The position numbers and the translations under genes are program-made. From Antarctobacter albus (GTDB lineage Bacteria; Pseudomonadota; Alphaproteobacteria; Rhodobacterales; Rhodobacteraceae): a DNA stretch of 64,000 nucleotides. The stretch spans positions 62,001 to 126,000 of the forward strand of contig NZ_FMZI01000009.1 of the NCBI RefSeq assembly GCF_900101505.1, in the 5' to 3' direction. The notes under the pieces are model-generated. The model searched no databases. It was not told the origin of the DNA and worked only from the letters and a program-made list of their open reading frames with translations. This document shows positions 16,822 to 24,022 of the stretch, one piece after another. The stretch's first letter is position 1. Every line of letters begins with the position of its first letter.

Positions 16822-16846
16822 GCCGCCGCCCGTCACGGGCGGCGGC
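16822..16846 (+). terminator. GC-rich hairpin after the DsrE-like gene
   Basis: Perfect 10-bp stem GCCGCCGCCC/GGGCGGCGGC with a five-base loop GTCAC, 12 bases after the stop at 16809. There is no U tract behind it, so it is either a weak intrinsic terminator or an mRNA 3'-end stabiliser. Confidence 0.55.
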
Positions 16847-16875
16847 ACATCCATTCGTTAACGCGGTGTGACCGC

Positions 16876-16924
16876 TTTGTACAAAATGCGGATTTCGACG
16901 TACAAAACGTACGTTTTGTACAAG
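16876..16924. promoter_or_regulatory. Array of GTAC-centred palindromes, including a 22-bp perfect palindrome
   Basis: Between the convergent DsrE-like and photolyase genes. TTGTACAA occurs at 16877-16884 and 16916-16923, and a perfect 22-bp palindrome with arms GTACAAAACGT/ACGTTTTGTAC spans 16900-16921. The four GTAC cores begin at 16879, 16900, 16909 and 16918 (steps of 21, 9 and 9). The AT-rich stem lacks the form of an intrinsic terminator, so a protein-binding cluster is more likely. No binding protein is recognised. Confidence 0.5.
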
Positions 16925-16926
16925 GG

Positions 16927-18450
16927 TCAGACCCGCTCACCCGCCTCCATCCGGTCAAGAAAGTCCTGCGCCTCGCGCAGTATGGTTTCGCGCTTGTCCG
17001 GGTCCATCCGGTCAAAGGTCCGGTACATCTGTGCCATGCGCGGATTGCCCTCGAACCGGTCCCGGTGCCTGTCCATGAAATGCCAGTAGAGCAGGTTGAA
17101 GGGGCAGGCGTTTTCCCCGGTCTTGGCCGTCACCGAATAGGCGCAGGGCTTGCAGTGGTCCGACATCTTATTGATGTAATTTCCCGAGGAAACATAAGGC
17201 TTTGAGGCGATGATCCCGCCATCTGCAAACTGGCTCATCCCCACGGTGTTCGGCGCCTCGACCCATTCAAAGGCATCGATGTAGACGCTCAGATACCACT
17301 CGTGCAGCGCCTGCGGATCGACCCCGGCCAGCAGCCCGAAATTCCCCGTCACCATCAGCCGTTGGATGTGATGGGCATAGGCCTCGTCGCGCGTCTGCTC
17401 CACCGCCTTGGCGACACAGCGCATGTCGGTCTCGGCGCTCCAATAGAACCAAGGCAATTTCCTTTTGTGTTTCAATACGTTGCGCCCAGGATACTCTGGC
17501 CCCTCGCGGAAATAGATCCCCCGGACGTATTCCCGCCAGCCGATGATCTGGCGAATGAAGCCTTCGGCGGCATTGATCGGAACATCCCCGTTTTCATACG
17601 CCTTTTCAACGGCCTGACAGACCTCCAGCGGGTCCAGTAGCCCGATGTTCATGTAGCCCGACAGAAGCGAGTGATAGAGAAAGCGGTTCCCGTCCAGCAT
17701 CGCGTCCTGGTAGTCCCCGAACCGGGGCAGCGCATGGTCGATGAAATGCGCCAGCGCCTGCTGTGCCTGCGCCCTGTCGGTGGCAAAGCCGAAGGGGCGC
17801 AGCTTGCCGAAATTATTCGGAAATCTCGCCTCTACCAGGTCCAGGACGTCCTCCGTCACCGCGTCCGGCTCGAACCATATCGGCCTGTGCGTGACCGCAT
17901 CAGGCGCCGGTTTGCGGTTGTCGTGGTCAAAGTTCCACTGCCCCCCGGCCGGGTCGTCGCCTTCCATCAAGAGACTCGTCTTGCGCCGCATCTCGCGATA
18001 GAAATACTCCAACCACAGCGCCTTGCGGCCCTTGGCCCAGTTGTCGAACATCGCGTGAGAGGCGATGAAACGGTCATCTTCCAGCAGGCGAACCTTGAGC
18101 GGGCAGTGCCGCAAGGCATTGATAAGGCGCCATTCTCCGGGTTCGGTGGCGATCACCTCGGTGGCCCCCGTCTCTTCGGCCCGGCGCAGCAGTTCCCCAC
18201 AGATCGACCCGGCGTTCTGCGTGTCGTCCAGCTCGGTGTAGCGCACCTCCCAGCCGTCCTCGCGCAGGCGCGCGGCGAACTTGCGCATTCCCGCAAGGAT
18301 CAGCGCGATCTTCTTGGGGTGATGCGGCACATAGGCGGTTTCGTCCGCGACCTCGGCCATGACCACCACGTCATGCGCCTTGTCCGCCGCTTTCAGCGCC
18401 GCGAGCCCCTCGCTCAACTGGTCGCCCAGCACCAGGATCAGCCGGCTCAC
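16927..18450 (-). CDS. phrB: Iron-sulfur bacterial photolyase/cryptochrome (PhrB/CryB-type, (6-4) photolyase family)
   Basis: 507 residues. The N-terminus RLILVLGDQLSE and the late motifs HIQRLMVTGNFGLLAGVDP and QFADGGIIASKPYVSSGNYI are those of the FeS-BCP group. The four cluster cysteines are C345, C433, C436 and C449; their spacing (88, 3, 13) equals that of the Agrobacterium PhrB ligands. These flavoproteins repair (6-4) photoproducts and/or act as light receptors. The start is GTG at 18450, overlapping the SDR stop by four bases (GTGA), so translation is coupled to the SDR gene. Confidence 0.93.
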   Translation of the reverse strand: MSRLILVLGDQLSEGLAALKAADKAHDVVVMAEVADETAYVPHHPKKIALILAGMRKFAARLREDGWEVRYTELDDTQNAGSICGELLRRAEETGATEVIATEPGEWRLINALRHCPLKVRLLEDDRFIASHAMFDNWAKGRKALWLEYFYREMRRKTSLLMEGDDPAGGQWNFDHDNRKPAPDAVTHRPIWFEPDAVTEDVLDLVEARFPNNFGKLRPFGFATDRAQAQQALAHFIDHALPRFGDYQDAMLDGNRFLYHSLLSGYMNIGLLDPLEVCQAVEKAYENGDVPINAAEGFIRQIIGWREYVRGIYFREGPEYPGRNVLKHKRKLPWFYWSAETDMRCVAKAVEQTRDEAYAHHIQRLMVTGNFGLLAGVDPQALHEWYLSVYIDAFEWVEAPNTVGMSQFADGGIIASKPYVSSGNYINKMSDHCKPCAYSVTAKTGENACPFNLLYWHFMDRHRDRFEGNPRMAQMYRTFDRMDPDKRETILREAQDFLDRMEAGERV

Positions 18451-19112
18451 CAGGGGATCTCCCGGCCTGCGTAGTCCAGGAATTTCCCAGTATCCTCAGG
18501 GCTTAGCCCCTGAATGACCTTGACCAGACGTTCGGCCGCATAGGCGGGCGTCACGGTGGGATAGCGGCTGGCGTATTTCGCGGTGAAGGCAGTTTCTACC
18601 GTCCCGGGATGCAGGCAGACACAGGCCAGTTGCCGGTGCGAGCGCGCCAGTTCCACCGCCGCCGTGTGGATCAGCTGGTTCACCCCGGCCTTGGCAGCGC
18701 GATAGCTGTACCAACCGCCCAAACCGTTGTCCCCGATCGAACCCACCCGCGCGGACAGAACGGCAAAGACCGCCCGGTCCCGGCGCGGCAACAGCGGCAG
18801 CGCGTGTTTCAGGACCATCGCCGGGCCGATGGCATTTAGAAGGTATTGCTCCGCCAGCGCCTTGGAATCCAATGATTTCAAGGTCTTCTCCGGCTCCGCC
18901 CCTTCGATTTCCAGCGCGCCGGTGGCCACGAAAACAAGGTCGTAAGGACCCTCCAGCGCGCCAAGGATAGCGCTCAGGCTGGCCTCGTCCGTCACGTCCA
19001 GCCCGTCGCGCGACCGCGACAGGCCGGTGACCGCCATGCCCAGGTCGCGCAGATGCGCCGCCACCGCCCCGCCGATGCCGCCGCTGTCCCCGATGATCAA
19101 TGCGTTTTTCAT
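18447..19112 (-). CDS. Short-chain dehydrogenase/reductase (C-factor-like SDR)
   Basis: 221 residues. The dinucleotide-binding loop is ALIIGDSGGIGGAVA (variant of TGxxxGIG), the catalytic Ser lies in VLSARVGSIGDN and the YxxxK pair in WYSYRAAKAG. The substrate is unknown. The ATG at 19112 is 31 bases after modC on the same strand and lacks a clear Shine-Dalgarno. The gene overlaps phrB by four bases, so the SDR-photolyase pair is one unit and could receive transcription from modABC. Confidence 0.88.
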   Translation of the reverse strand: MKNALIIGDSGGIGGAVAAHLRDLGMAVTGLSRSRDGLDVTDEASLSAILGALEGPYDLVFVATGALEIEGAEPEKTLKSLDSKALAEQYLLNAIGPAMVLKHALPLLPRRDRAVFAVLSARVGSIGDNGLGGWYSYRAAKAGVNQLIHTAAVELARSHRQLACVCLHPGTVETAFTAKYASRYPTVTPAYAAERLVKVIQGLSPEDTGKFLDYAGREIPW

Positions 19113-19143
19113 GCAGCGCCAATTAGCGGCGGCGGGCATGGCT

Positions 19144-20217
19144 TCAAGCGGTGCCGACATCCTCACGCGCGATGGCCACCGTCTTGACCACGGCGAAACA
19201 ATCCACGCCGGGCGCCAGGCCTAGCCCCTCCGCCGACCGCCGCGTGACCCGCGCCAACACCCGGCCGGCCGCCGTGTCCAGCGAGACAAGCGCCCCCGGC
19301 CCCTCACCCTCGCGGATGGAATCCACCTTGCCCGGCAGGATGTTGAGCGCGGACAGCCCCACGGGCTTTTGCCGCGCCAGGATGACCTCCTGCGCCGCGA
19401 TCCGGATCCGCAAGGGCGCGCCCACGGCCTGCGGAACACGCGGCAGATAGAGAGGCAACCCCCCGGCATCCAGTTCCGTCAGACCGTCGTCATGATGAGC
19501 AGCGACCCGCACCTCCAGCACTGCGCCGACGGCCCGAATGCCCGCGGGCGTCACCGCCGGGTCGCTCAGCACCTCTGCGGCGCTGCCTTGCCGCACGACC
19601 CGTCCGTCCTGCAGGACAACGACGGTCGTCGCCAGCCGCGCGACCTCGGCGGCGGAATGGCTGACATAAAGGATCGGGCAGCGCGCCTCGTCCCTGAGCC
19701 GTTCGAAATAGGGCAGGATCTCGCGCTTGCGGGCCTCGTCCAGCGCCGCCAGGGGTTCATCGGCCAGGATCAGCCCCGGATCGGCCAAGAGCGCGCGCCC
19801 GATCGCCACGCGCTGTTTCTCCCCCCCCGACAGGGCACCGGGGCGGCGGGTCAGCAGAGGTCCAAGGCCCAGCATCTCGACCACCGGGTCCAGCGGCAAG
19901 AGAGACCCGGCGAACCAGCGCCCGTACAGCAGGTTTTGCCGGACCGAGAGATGCGGGAACAGGCGGCCTTCCTGAAAGATATAACCCAGGCGGCGCTTGT
20001 GCGGTGGCAGCCAGATCCCCTGCGCGGTGTCGCCCAGAATCCTTTTACCGACCCGCACACGCCCCTCATCGGGCCGCATCAACCCAGCCACCGCGTTGAT
20101 AACGCTGGTTTTCCCGGAGCCGGAACGGCCAAAGAGCACGCAAAGACCCGGCGGCGCCTCAAAGGCCGCGTCCAGCGTGAAGGCGCCCAGCCGGTGATGC
20201 ACCGCGACCTCCAGCAT
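19144..20217 (-). CDS. modC: Molybdate ABC transporter ATP-binding protein
   Basis: 357 residues. Walker A is LFGRSGSGKTSVINA, the ABC signature LSGGEKQRVAIGRALL, and Walker B ILADEPLAALD. After about residue 285 comes a TOBE/mop-type molybdate-binding domain (LSALNILPGKVDSI), typical of ModC. It powers the ModAB importer. The ATG at 20217 overlaps the modB stop (TAATG). Last gene of modA-modB-modC. Confidence 0.95.
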   Translation of the reverse strand: MLEVAVHHRLGAFTLDAAFEAPPGLCVLFGRSGSGKTSVINAVAGLMRPDEGRVRVGKRILGDTAQGIWLPPHKRRLGYIFQEGRLFPHLSVRQNLLYGRWFAGSLLPLDPVVEMLGLGPLLTRRPGALSGGEKQRVAIGRALLADPGLILADEPLAALDEARKREILPYFERLRDEARCPILYVSHSAAEVARLATTVVVLQDGRVVRQGSAAEVLSDPAVTPAGIRAVGAVLEVRVAAHHDDGLTELDAGGLPLYLPRVPQAVGAPLRIRIAAQEVILARQKPVGLSALNILPGKVDSIREGEGPGALVSLDTAAGRVLARVTRRSAEGLGLAPGVDCFAVVKTVAIAREDVGTA

Positions 20218-20909
20218 TACGCGCCCCCCACCCGTGCCGCCACCCGGCGCGAGATCCATTCCGACAAAAGCAGCGCCAGCATCGCCACCGCAACCGCTAC
20301 CGCGACCAGCCGCAGGGCAGAGGCCTCTCCGCCCGGCACCTGAAGGAAGGCGTAGATCGCCGAGGGCAGCGTCTGTGTCTGGCCCGGGATATTCGAGACG
20401 AAGGTGATCGTGGCGCCGAACTCTCCCATCGCCTTGGCAAAGCCCAGGATAGCCCCCGCCAGAACACCCGGCAGCACCATCGGCAAGGTCACGGTGGCAA
20501 AGACCCAGGGACGCGAGGCGCCCAGCGTGGCGGCGGCCTGTTCCAGTTTCGGGTCAACCGCCTCGATCGACAGGCGCATGGCGCGCACCATCAGCGGAAA
20601 GCCCATGATCCCGGCGGCCAGCGCCGCGCCCGTCCAGTTGAAGGCAAAGCTGATCCCGATGGATTTCAGGAAGCCACCCACCGGCGCGCGCGGGCTGAAG
20701 GTGATCAACAGCAGGTAGCCGGTGACGACCGGCGGCAGGATCAGGGGCAGGTGGACCAGCCCGTTGAGGATCTGCTTGCCCGGAAACCGCCAACGGGCCA
20801 GCGCGTAGGCAATGAACAACCCGAAAGGCAGCGCCGCAACGGTGGCCCAGAACGACACGCGGAGGGACAGTCTGACCGCCTCCCACTCTGCCGGGCTGAG
20901 CCAATCCAT
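20217..20909 (-). CDS. modB: Molybdate ABC transporter permease
   Basis: 230 residues with about five membrane helices (first at FWATVAALPFGLFIAYALA) and the permease EAA loop EQAAATLGASRPWVFATVTL followed by AKAMGEFGATITFVSNIPG, which is diagnostic of ModB. The start at 20909 gives MDWLSPAEWEAV, four bases after the modA stop; the frame continues further up, but only as modA read in another frame. Confidence 0.95.
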   Translation of the reverse strand: MDWLSPAEWEAVRLSLRVSFWATVAALPFGLFIAYALARWRFPGKQILNGLVHLPLILPPVVTGYLLLITFSPRAPVGGFLKSIGISFAFNWTGAALAAGIMGFPLMVRAMRLSIEAVDPKLEQAAATLGASRPWVFATVTLPMVLPGVLAGAILGFAKAMGEFGATITFVSNIPGQTQTLPSAIYAFLQVPGGEASALRLVAVAVAVAMLALLLSEWISRRVAARVGGA

Positions 20910-20913
20910 CGCG

Positions 20914-21657
20914 TCAGTCGCCCAGGACGGCGAATCCCTGCGCGACAAAAAGTGCCGCCGCCTCTGGCGTTTGCAGGAAGGCCAGGAAAGGAGCCGCGAC
21001 GTCGGCGCGGCCTTCGACGGCGGCAACCGGGTAGCGGATCGGCGGGTGGCTGTCCTCGGGGAAGAGGCCAAGGGCATCGACGGCCGGATCGGCGGCCGCG
21101 TCGGTGGCATAGACCACGCCCAGCGGCGCCTGCCCCAAAGAGACCAGAGCCAGCGCGGCGCGCACGTTGTCGGCCTGGGCCACGCGGGGCGCCACACCCT
21201 CCCACAGGCCCAGCGTTTCCAGCGCCGCCTTGCCGTAGATGCCCGCCGGAACCGCCTCGACCAGGGCCATCGCCAGGCGGCCATCACCCAGCATCGCGGG
21301 CAGGTCCAGGTTCGGCCCGATCTCGACCGGGTCCGCACCCGCCGGTCCGGCCAGCACCAGCCGGTTGCCAAGCAGTTCGGTGCGCGTGTCAGGGGCGATC
21401 AGCCCATCGCGGTCCAGCACATCCATCCAGTCGGTATTGGCCAGAAAGACCACATCCGCAGGTGCCCCCTGCTGGACCTGGCGCGCCAGCGCCGAGGACC
21501 CAGCATAGGACAGGACAAGGTCACCGTCATAGACCCTGGCGATCTCGTCCAGCGCGGTCTTGAGGCTGGCGGCAGCGAAGACGGTCACCTGCTCTTCCCC
21601 GGACACGGGCCGGGCCAGAGCAAAGGCGAAGCACAGGTATGTAAAGAATTTTCTCAT
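20914..21657 (-). CDS. modA: Molybdate ABC transporter periplasmic binding protein
   Basis: 247 residues with a signal peptide (about 1-20). The mature start VTVFAAASLKTALDEI and the SYAGSSALARQVQQGAPADV segment are the oxyanion-binding parts of ModA; the end GVVYATDAA and FLAFLQTPEAAALF also fit. It captures molybdate or tungstate for ModBC. The start at 21657 (MRKFFTYL) gives a normal signal peptide; the codon at 21699 adds a non-signal leader. No clear ModE-type operator was seen upstream. Confidence 0.94.
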   Translation of the reverse strand: MRKFFTYLCFAFALARPVSGEEQVTVFAAASLKTALDEIARVYDGDLVLSYAGSSALARQVQQGAPADVVFLANTDWMDVLDRDGLIAPDTRTELLGNRLVLAGPAGADPVEIGPNLDLPAMLGDGRLAMALVEAVPAGIYGKAALETLGLWEGVAPRVAQADNVRAALALVSLGQAPLGVVYATDAAADPAVDALGLFPEDSHPPIRYPVAAVEGRADVAAPFLAFLQTPEAAALFVAQGFAVLGD

Positions 21658-21725
21658 GACAGGGCAGGTTCTGGCACGCGCCGCGACGACTGTCACCACA
21701 CAATCTCCCTACGGATGGGGCAAAA

Positions 21726-21751
21726 GGCGCCCTGCTCGCAGGCAGGGCGTC
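21726..21751 (-). terminator. Rho-independent terminator of the HpcH/HpaI aldolase gene
   Basis: On the minus strand, 18 bases past the aldolase stop (21769): stem CGCCCTGC/GCAGGGCG (21742-21749 and 21728-21735) with a six-base loop, extended by a G-U and a G-C pair, followed by TTTT. It separates the aldolase from the downstream modABC operon. Confidence 0.75.
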
Positions 21752-21768
21752 CTGACAGGCGTCACGGC

Positions 21769-22515
21769 CTAGCTGCGGCTCAGCCCCTTGCGCAGGGCCA
21801 CCAGGTCAAGATCCTGTGCGATGAAGCCCACACCCGCGTCGATCGCCTTCTGGCCGAACTCTGGGTCGGTGGTCAGCGTGCCCGCCGGCTTGCCCGCCGC
21901 CGTGATCCGCTTGATCCCGTCGACAACCGCCGCCTGGACCTCGGGGTGCGTCGGTTTGCCCGGATACCCCATCGAGGCCGCAAGATCCGCCGGGCCGATA
22001 AAGATGCCGTCGATGCCGGGCACTGCGGCGATTGCCTCGATCTGGGCCATCGCCTCGACCGTTTCGACCTGGACGATCAGGCACAACTCGTCGCGCGCTG
22101 TGGCGTGGTAGTCCGCGATCCGGCCAAAACTGCTGGCCCGCGTCATCCCCGCGACGCCCCGGATACCCGCGGGCGGATAGGCGACCGCAGCCGCAGCCTC
22201 GGCGGCCTCTTCGGCGTTCTGCACATAGGGCACGACCAAGGTCTGCGCCCCGATGTCCAACAGCCGTTTCATCTCGGGCGCATTCAACGAGGCAGGCCGT
22301 GCCAGGGCCGACACCGGATAGGGCGCCACCGCCTGCAGCATCGGCAGCACGCGGATCGGGTCCATCGGCGAATGCTCGCAGTCGAAGAGCATCCAGTCAT
22401 AGCCACAGGTCGCCATCATCTCGGCGGCCAGCGGATCGGTCATGCAACACCAGATGCCGCGCTGCAGGCGGCCCTCCTGCAAGCCTGCCTTGAAGGCGTT
22501 TTTCTTCAGTTCCAT
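21769..22515 (-). CDS. HpcH/HpaI-family class II pyruvate aldolase
   Basis: 248 residues. WMLFDCEHSPMDP, the glycine/Arg segment GIRGVAGMTRASSFG and the metal-ligand pair Glu (CLIVQVETVEAM) and Asp (GIFIGPADLAAS) identify the HpcH/HpaI aldolase family, which cleaves 4-hydroxy-2-oxo acids to pyruvate and an aldehyde using a divalent metal. It may be a 2-keto-3-deoxy-sugar-acid or dihydroxyheptenedioate aldolase; the substrate is not determined. The start at 22515 (MELKKNAFKAGL) matches family N-termini. Single gene, divergent from the epimerase. Confidence 0.9.
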   Translation of the reverse strand: MELKKNAFKAGLQEGRLQRGIWCCMTDPLAAEMMATCGYDWMLFDCEHSPMDPIRVLPMLQAVAPYPVSALARPASLNAPEMKRLLDIGAQTLVVPYVQNAEEAAEAAAAVAYPPAGIRGVAGMTRASSFGRIADYHATARDELCLIVQVETVEAMAQIEAIAAVPGIDGIFIGPADLAASMGYPGKPTHPEVQAAVVDGIKRITAAGKPAGTLTTDPEFGQKAIDAGVGFIAQDLDLVALRKGLSRS

Positions 22516-22613
22516 CGTCGTCCCTCTATCTGTTCGCGCAAACACTAGACGCATCGCCGGGGATCAGGCAAACGACTCCCCGTAACAGGCACGAATTCTC
22601 AGGACTCTGCGTC

Positions 22614-23642
22614 ATGCCCACCGCTCTTGTCACCGGTTCCGCCGGCTTCATCGGTTATCATTGCTGCGCGCGGCTTTTGAGTGAAGGCTGGCGCGTGATC
22701 GGGCTGGACGCGCTGACCGACTATTACGAGGTGTCGCTGAAACAGAACCGGCACGCGCGCCTGGCCCCTCTGGGCGACTTCGTGCCCGAGATTGGCCGGG
22801 TCGAGGATCCGGGGCGCATGGCGGACCTCTTTGCCCGGGAAAAGCCCGAGGTGGTGATCCATCTCGCCGCGCAGGCAGGCGTGCGCTACTCGATCGAGAA
22901 CCCCCGGTCCTACCTTGAATCGAACATCATCGGCACATTCGAGATCCTCGAAGCGGCCCGTGCGCATCCGCCGCGCCACCTGCTCCTGGCCTCGACCTCT
23001 TCGGCCTATGGCGCGAATACCGAAATGCCCTACCGGGAAACCGACCGCGCCGATTACCAGATGTCCTTTTACGCGGCGACGAAGAAAAGCACCGAATCGA
23101 TGGCGCACAGCTATGCGCATCTCTTTGATGTGCCGACGACGATGTTTCGCTTTTTCACCGTCTACGGGCCCTGGGGCCGGCCGGACATGGCGCTGTTCAA
23201 GTTCACCAGGGCCATCCTTCAGGGCCAGCCCATCGACGTCTACAACTTCGGTGACATGCAGCGCGACTTTACCTACGTCGACGACCTCGTAGACGGCATC
23301 CGCCTGCTGATAGACGCGGCGCCGGAGCGGCCTGCCGACGGGACCGTGCCCGAGGGCGACAGCCTGTCGCCGGTGGCCCCCTTTCGTGTCGTGAACATCG
23401 GCAATTCCGAACCCGTGCAGCTGACCGAGTTCATCGAGGCCATCGAAGAGGCCACGGGCCTGAACGCGACCCGCAACCTGATGCCGATGCAGCCCGGCGA
23501 CGTGCCCGCGACCTGGGCGGATGCCACGTTGCTGCAGACCCTGACCGGCTACAGCCCCCGCACCTCGGTGCGCGAGGGCGTGGCGAAGTTCGTCGCGTGG
23601 TATCGCGACTACTACCTGCGCAACAGCACCGAGTCCGCCTGA
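22614..23642 (+). CDS. NAD-dependent epimerase, UDP-glucuronate 4-epimerase-like
   Basis: 342 residues of the extended SDR fold. The NAD loop is VTGSAGFIGYH, followed by DALTDYYEVSLKQNR, a segment typical of UDP-glucuronate 4-epimerases. The active site has STSSAYGANTEMPY and YAATK (Tyr-x-x-x-Lys); FRFFTVYGPWGRPDMA and the late RDFTYVDDLVDGI support this. It would supply UDP-galacturonate for surface polysaccharide. It stands alone here with no other polysaccharide genes nearby. Confidence 0.9.
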   Translation: MPTALVTGSAGFIGYHCCARLLSEGWRVIGLDALTDYYEVSLKQNRHARLAPLGDFVPEIGRVEDPGRMADLFAREKPEVVIHLAAQAGVRYSIENPRSYLESNIIGTFEILEAARAHPPRHLLLASTSSAYGANTEMPYRETDRADYQMSFYAATKKSTESMAHSYAHLFDVPTTMFRFFTVYGPWGRPDMALFKFTRAILQGQPIDVYNFGDMQRDFTYVDDLVDGIRLLIDAAPERPADGTVPEGDSLSPVAPFRVVNIGNSEPVQLTEFIEAIEEATGLNATRNLMPMQPGDVPATWADATLLQTLTGYSPRTSVREGVAKFVAWYRDYYLRNSTESA

Positions 23643-24022
23643 TACGGACCGCCCAGAAGCGGCGGATATCCCGGTCGCAAGCCGGAAACATGATGGAAAT
23701 CGTCATCTTTGACCTTGCGCCGGGCCGATCTTGTCCCACAATAAGGATCGGGAACCGCCAGGGGCGGAAGACACGGGGGACGGGCCGCAGAGTGCCGCAA
23801 CAGGGGATCAGATCGAACAACGGCCTTTCTTGGGGGGTGTCGAGGTTGTTCCGCTTCTGCCCGTGTGGCCTGCGTGATCCGTGGTGCCCTGCCTCCGGCC
23901 TCTGAGGCCGCGCCGACCCCGTTCTGTATCCGCGGCAATGGTTCCTTTTTCTGGAATAATCATTGCAATCTTCGCGGTCTTTTCGGAAAAAACGTCAATT
24001 TCCTGACCCTGCGGAGACGCGA
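23643..24022. other. 380-base intergenic region upstream of the Mrp operon
   Basis: No convincing gene on either strand; the short open frames here have shadow-type composition. It must hold the Mrp operon promoter. One structured element is visible: CCGATC TTGT CCC ACAA TAAG GATCGG at 23725-23751, a two-part hairpin with a one-sided TAAG bulge. Around 23950-23990 the sequence becomes more AT-rich (TTTTTCTGGAATAATCATTG), a possible promoter zone. No riboswitch pattern was recognised. Confidence 0.5.

Noticed and set aside
16900-16921. Intrinsic terminator or insertion-sequence end
   Set aside because: The stem is AT-rich without a U tract, and there is no transposase, target duplication or second inverted end nearby.
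20911-21371. Extended modB start giving a 384-residue protein
   Set aside because: The added N-terminal part is modA read in another frame; the start at 20909 gives the normal ModB N-terminus.
23612-23938. A 108-codon minus-strand gene between the epimerase and mrpA
   Set aside because: No ribosome site, Arg/Pro/Ala-rich composition, partial overlap with the epimerase 3' end and no recognisable features.
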